15,355 bases of DNA. It comes from RGIG1681 sp045648025 (GTDB lineage: Bacteria > Bacillota > Clostridia > Christensenellales > UBA1242). Below, piece by piece: positions 14,701-15,355 of this stretch (positions within the stretch are counted from its first letter, which is position 1; each line of letters opens with the position of its first letter). Location: assembly GCA_045648025.1 (NCBI GenBank), contig JAZRNH010000054.1:1-15355 (forward strand), read 5' to 3'. The position numbers and the translations under genes were made by a program. The notes beneath the pieces are model-generated. The model did no database searches. It was not told the origin of the DNA and was given only the letters and a program-made list of their open reading frames with translations.

Positions 14701-14863
14701 GAGGCTTTCCGTTTGCAGTTGGTGGACCTTCATAAAAAGTATAGTCTTCACCATTTTTGTTTTTTTCAATCATTTTCTTGATTAAGTCATTATCTTTCCA
14801 AAATTTAACAACTTCTGGTTCTCTTCCAGCAAAATCAAGCTTCGTATCAACTTTTTTATACAT
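11732..14863 (-). CDS. ileS: Isoleucine--tRNA ligase, type 2 (eukaryote-like)
   Basis: IleS charges tRNA-Ile and edits Val-tRNA-Ile. The 1043-residue protein has HIGH (55-58) in the class I active site, GWDTHGLPVELEVEK (84-98), the editing domain with TTTPWTLPSN (224-233) and HIAPAFGEDD (320-329), KMSKS (594-598), and the anticodon-binding segment SNWYVRRSRERFW. That last motif and the length mark the eukaryote-like type 2 enzyme, common in Clostridia and generally mupirocin-insensitive, rather than the E. coli type. Three CxxC pairs (182-185, 392-395, 504-507) may bind zinc. AAGGAG lies 8 nt before the ATG. Expression is controlled by the T-box leader upstream, and the terminator is shared with the convergent small ORF. 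Confidence 0.98.
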   Translation of the reverse strand: MYKKVDTKLDFAGREPEVVKFWKDNDLIKKMIEKNKNGEDYTFYEGPPTANGKPHIGHVLTRTIKDVFLRYNTMKGKNILRKAGWDTHGLPVELEVEKIIGSTGKQDIEKYGIEPFIKHCRESVWKYKDMWEQFSDRMGYTVDTTDAYVTYTNDYIESEWWSLSEMHKKGLVYKGYRIVPYCPRCATSLSSHEVAQGYQDVKDRTVFVKFKAVDEENTYYLAWTTTPWTLPSNVALCMNANEDYTKIKVGDEYYVMADALIETLFKKEEYEKVETKKGSAFEKRFYEPLFDFVKDKYEGKAWYITNNDYVTLTDGTGIVHIAPAFGEDDSKVGKEYDLPFVQLVKDDGTLPEETGKFAGKFVKDADADIIRDLKETGKLLKEMPHVHSYPFCWRCKTPLIYYARSSWFVKTTALKDKLIENNAGVDWRPATIGEGRMGGFLKSLIDWDIARNRYWGTPLPFWVCEDGHIHVVGSAAELKKLGGLDESVELDLHKPHVDNITFDCPECGKKMTRTPEVLDCWYDSGSMPFAQLHYPFENKELFEKTFPAEFISEGMDQTRGWFYSLLAVNTLVFGKAPFKRCLPLGLVNDKNGKKMSKSLGNVVTPWEVFDTAGSDAARWYFYISNAPWISTNFNKETLEDFERKFMGTLWNTYAFYVLYAEIDKFDGSKHNIKDCKLTMMDKWIVSEFNKLVKQVDGYLGDYITTEPTRLINDFVDSLSNWYVRRSRERFWVHEETEDKTAAFATLYYCLTGLSKLAAPFVPAITEQIYQNIVRSVDETAPISVHLCDYPVADESLIDEKLNEGMETVLAISNLGHSARNQSGIKNRQPLSKIIVATAEKMELSSELVDLIADELNIQTVEFRHDAKEYLNYELKPQLKVLGPKYGSKLGAIRNYLSSCDAVAVVDTVNAGGTVKFDADGTEIELSKEDLLISPISKEGFTSEGDGTYTVVLSTEITEELAEIGLIREFVSKVQQTRKDSGFEVVDHIEISYVADAETAAVIEKYASDVKADTLADKLEAKETKEMTIVDINGKSVKLALKKV

Positions 14864-14931
14864 ATAATTCTCCTTGAATATTTACTCTTGAATATAAACG
14901 ACTAACTTCACCATTTTGTAAACTAGTAAAA

Positions 14932-14979
14932 AATAGAAAAAGCCCCAAAGCAAAATATAAGAACTTTGCCTTGGAGCCT
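14932..14979 (-). terminator. Regulated terminator of the ileS T-box leader
   Basis: On the minus strand AGGCTCCAAGGCAAA (14979-14965) pairs with TTTGCTTTGGGGCTT (14954-14940) in a 15-bp stem that includes a few G-U pairs, followed by a T-rich run. It stands about 70 nt before the ileS ATG. Confidence 0.85.
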
Positions 14980-15170
14980 AAGTCACCACTTATATTTTAG
15001 AATGTGCTAACACACACCACCTTTTTAACGGTCAGTCCCCGTAAACAGCTAATCCATTTTTGTTTCGCCGTTTCTGCTCGACTGGTGATACTAATCTAAC
15101 TTTACTTATTTGCTTTCACCCACCGCAAACTCTCTCAAAGATATTACTTAGATAGTGTGTCCAATCTCAA
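14937..15170 (-). ncRNA. T-box leader (isoleucine) controlling ileS
   Basis: T-box RNAs bind uncharged tRNA and then allow read-through into the synthetase gene. Visible parts, 5' to 3' on the minus strand: a base stem GATTGG/CCAGTC (15161-15166 with 15081-15086); AGTAA of the S-turn; GAGAGAG; an apical hairpin TTTGC-GGTGGGTGAAA-GCAAA matching the conserved distal loop; a likely specifier ATC (15087-15089), an isoleucine codon, fitting the downstream gene; then TGGT motifs able to pair with the tRNA ACCA end; and the terminator. The T-box core is atypical (AGGTGGTGTGTG near 15010-15022, or AAGTGGTGACTT nearer the terminator) rather than AGGGTGGTACCGCG. The identity is well supported; the exact specifier and antiterminator are inferred. 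Confidence 0.85.
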
Positions 15171-15195
15171 TCGCATTTATATTCAATATGTTTTA

Positions 15196-15223
15196 ATTAT
15201 AAATCACAATAAAAATTTGTCAA
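15196..15223 (-). promoter_or_regulatory. Promoter of the T-box/ileS transcript
   Basis: TTGACA (15218-15223), 16 nt, TATAAT (15196-15201) on the minus strand, both perfect hexamers. Transcription should begin near 15189, giving a leader of about 325 nt that contains the whole T-box. Confidence 0.88.
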
Positions 15224-15251
15224 TATTTTAGTGAACAATTTATAAAATAAA

Positions 15252-15355
15252 TTATTTTTGTTTTTGAGTCTTTTCAAAATGATATTCTTTGATTTGTGCA
15301 ATGCTTTTTTTCAAGAAAGCAACATACTCATCATTTGCCTGTTGATTATCAATAT
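15252..15355 (-). CDS. C-terminal end of an unidentified protein, runs off the window
   Basis: The last 33 codons of an open frame, ending TAA at 15252-15254. The visible part, NDEYVAFLKKSIAQIKEYHF then KTQKQK, is charged and helical-looking with a basic end, and shows no recognisable motif. In many Firmicutes a divIVA-type gene precedes ileS, but nothing here confirms that. It is followed by the separate promoter of the ileS leader. Confidence 0.6.
   Translation of the reverse strand, partial: IDNQQANDEYVAFLKKSIAQIKEYHFEKTQKQK

Noticed and set aside
15237..15253. AATTTAT/ATAAATT inverted repeat after the partial gene at the right edge
   Set aside because: Seven A-T pairs only and no U-tract; too weak to call a terminator.
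1..15355. CRISPR arrays, insertion sequences, tRNA or rRNA genes, attachment sites
   Set aside because: No repeated spacer-like units, transposase motifs, terminal repeats or tRNA cloverleaf segments were seen; apart from the kinase-like pair the window contains no long direct repeats that I could find by eye.

Overview
This is a low-GC window (clearly AT-rich in coding and non-coding DNA) from a Gram-positive bacterium, most likely an uncultured member of the Clostridia or a close relative. The evidence is an ileS gene with a T-box leader, a whiA-dnaE pair next to murB, an rpmE-prmC-prfA cluster, A/T-ending codons, and compact intergenic regions with hairpin plus U-tract terminators. The lineage call is inference, because no rRNA or other taxonomic marker is present.

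Layout: every gene except one 33-codon ORF lies on the minus strand, so transcription runs from high to low coordinates. In that order they are: the C-terminal end of an unidentified gene (15252-15355); an Ile-type T-box leader and ileS (14863-11732); the small plus-strand ORF (11590-11691), which converges on ileS and shares its terminator; rpmE (11450-11235); prmC-prfA (11146-9243, ATGA overlap); two tandem paralogous kinase-fold proteins (9118-8099 and 8029-7019); uvrC (6973-5138); a secreted or membrane-anchored solute-binding-like protein (5077-3947) that runs into murB (3921-2995) and a PHP-domain protein (3035-1572); then whiA (1464-493), overlapping the start of dnaE (503 to beyond the left edge).

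Most genes are housekeeping: translation (ileS, rpmE, prmC, prfA), DNA replication and repair (dnaE, uvrC), and cell wall or division (murB, whiA). The two kinase-like paralogues, the orphan solute-binding protein, the long-tailed PHP protein and the 33-aa ORF are the accessory or unexplained content. The murB-to-whiA region lacks the rapZ and yvcK genes usually found there in Firmicutes.

Expression signals are unusually legible. rpmE, ileS, dnaE, whiA and prfA have normal Shine-Dalgarno sequences, and murB has one upstream of a TTG start. In contrast, uvrC and both kinase-like genes have a TATAAT box 6-7 nt from the ATG and no Shine-Dalgarno, so they look like leaderless transcripts; the solute-binding gene may be a fourth. 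The same three clear cases are closed by terminator hairpins that begin at or overlap their own stop codons.

The best candidate for something undescribed is the tandem pair of kinase-fold genes with matching leaderless promoters. No obvious defence, mobile or CRISPR system is present.
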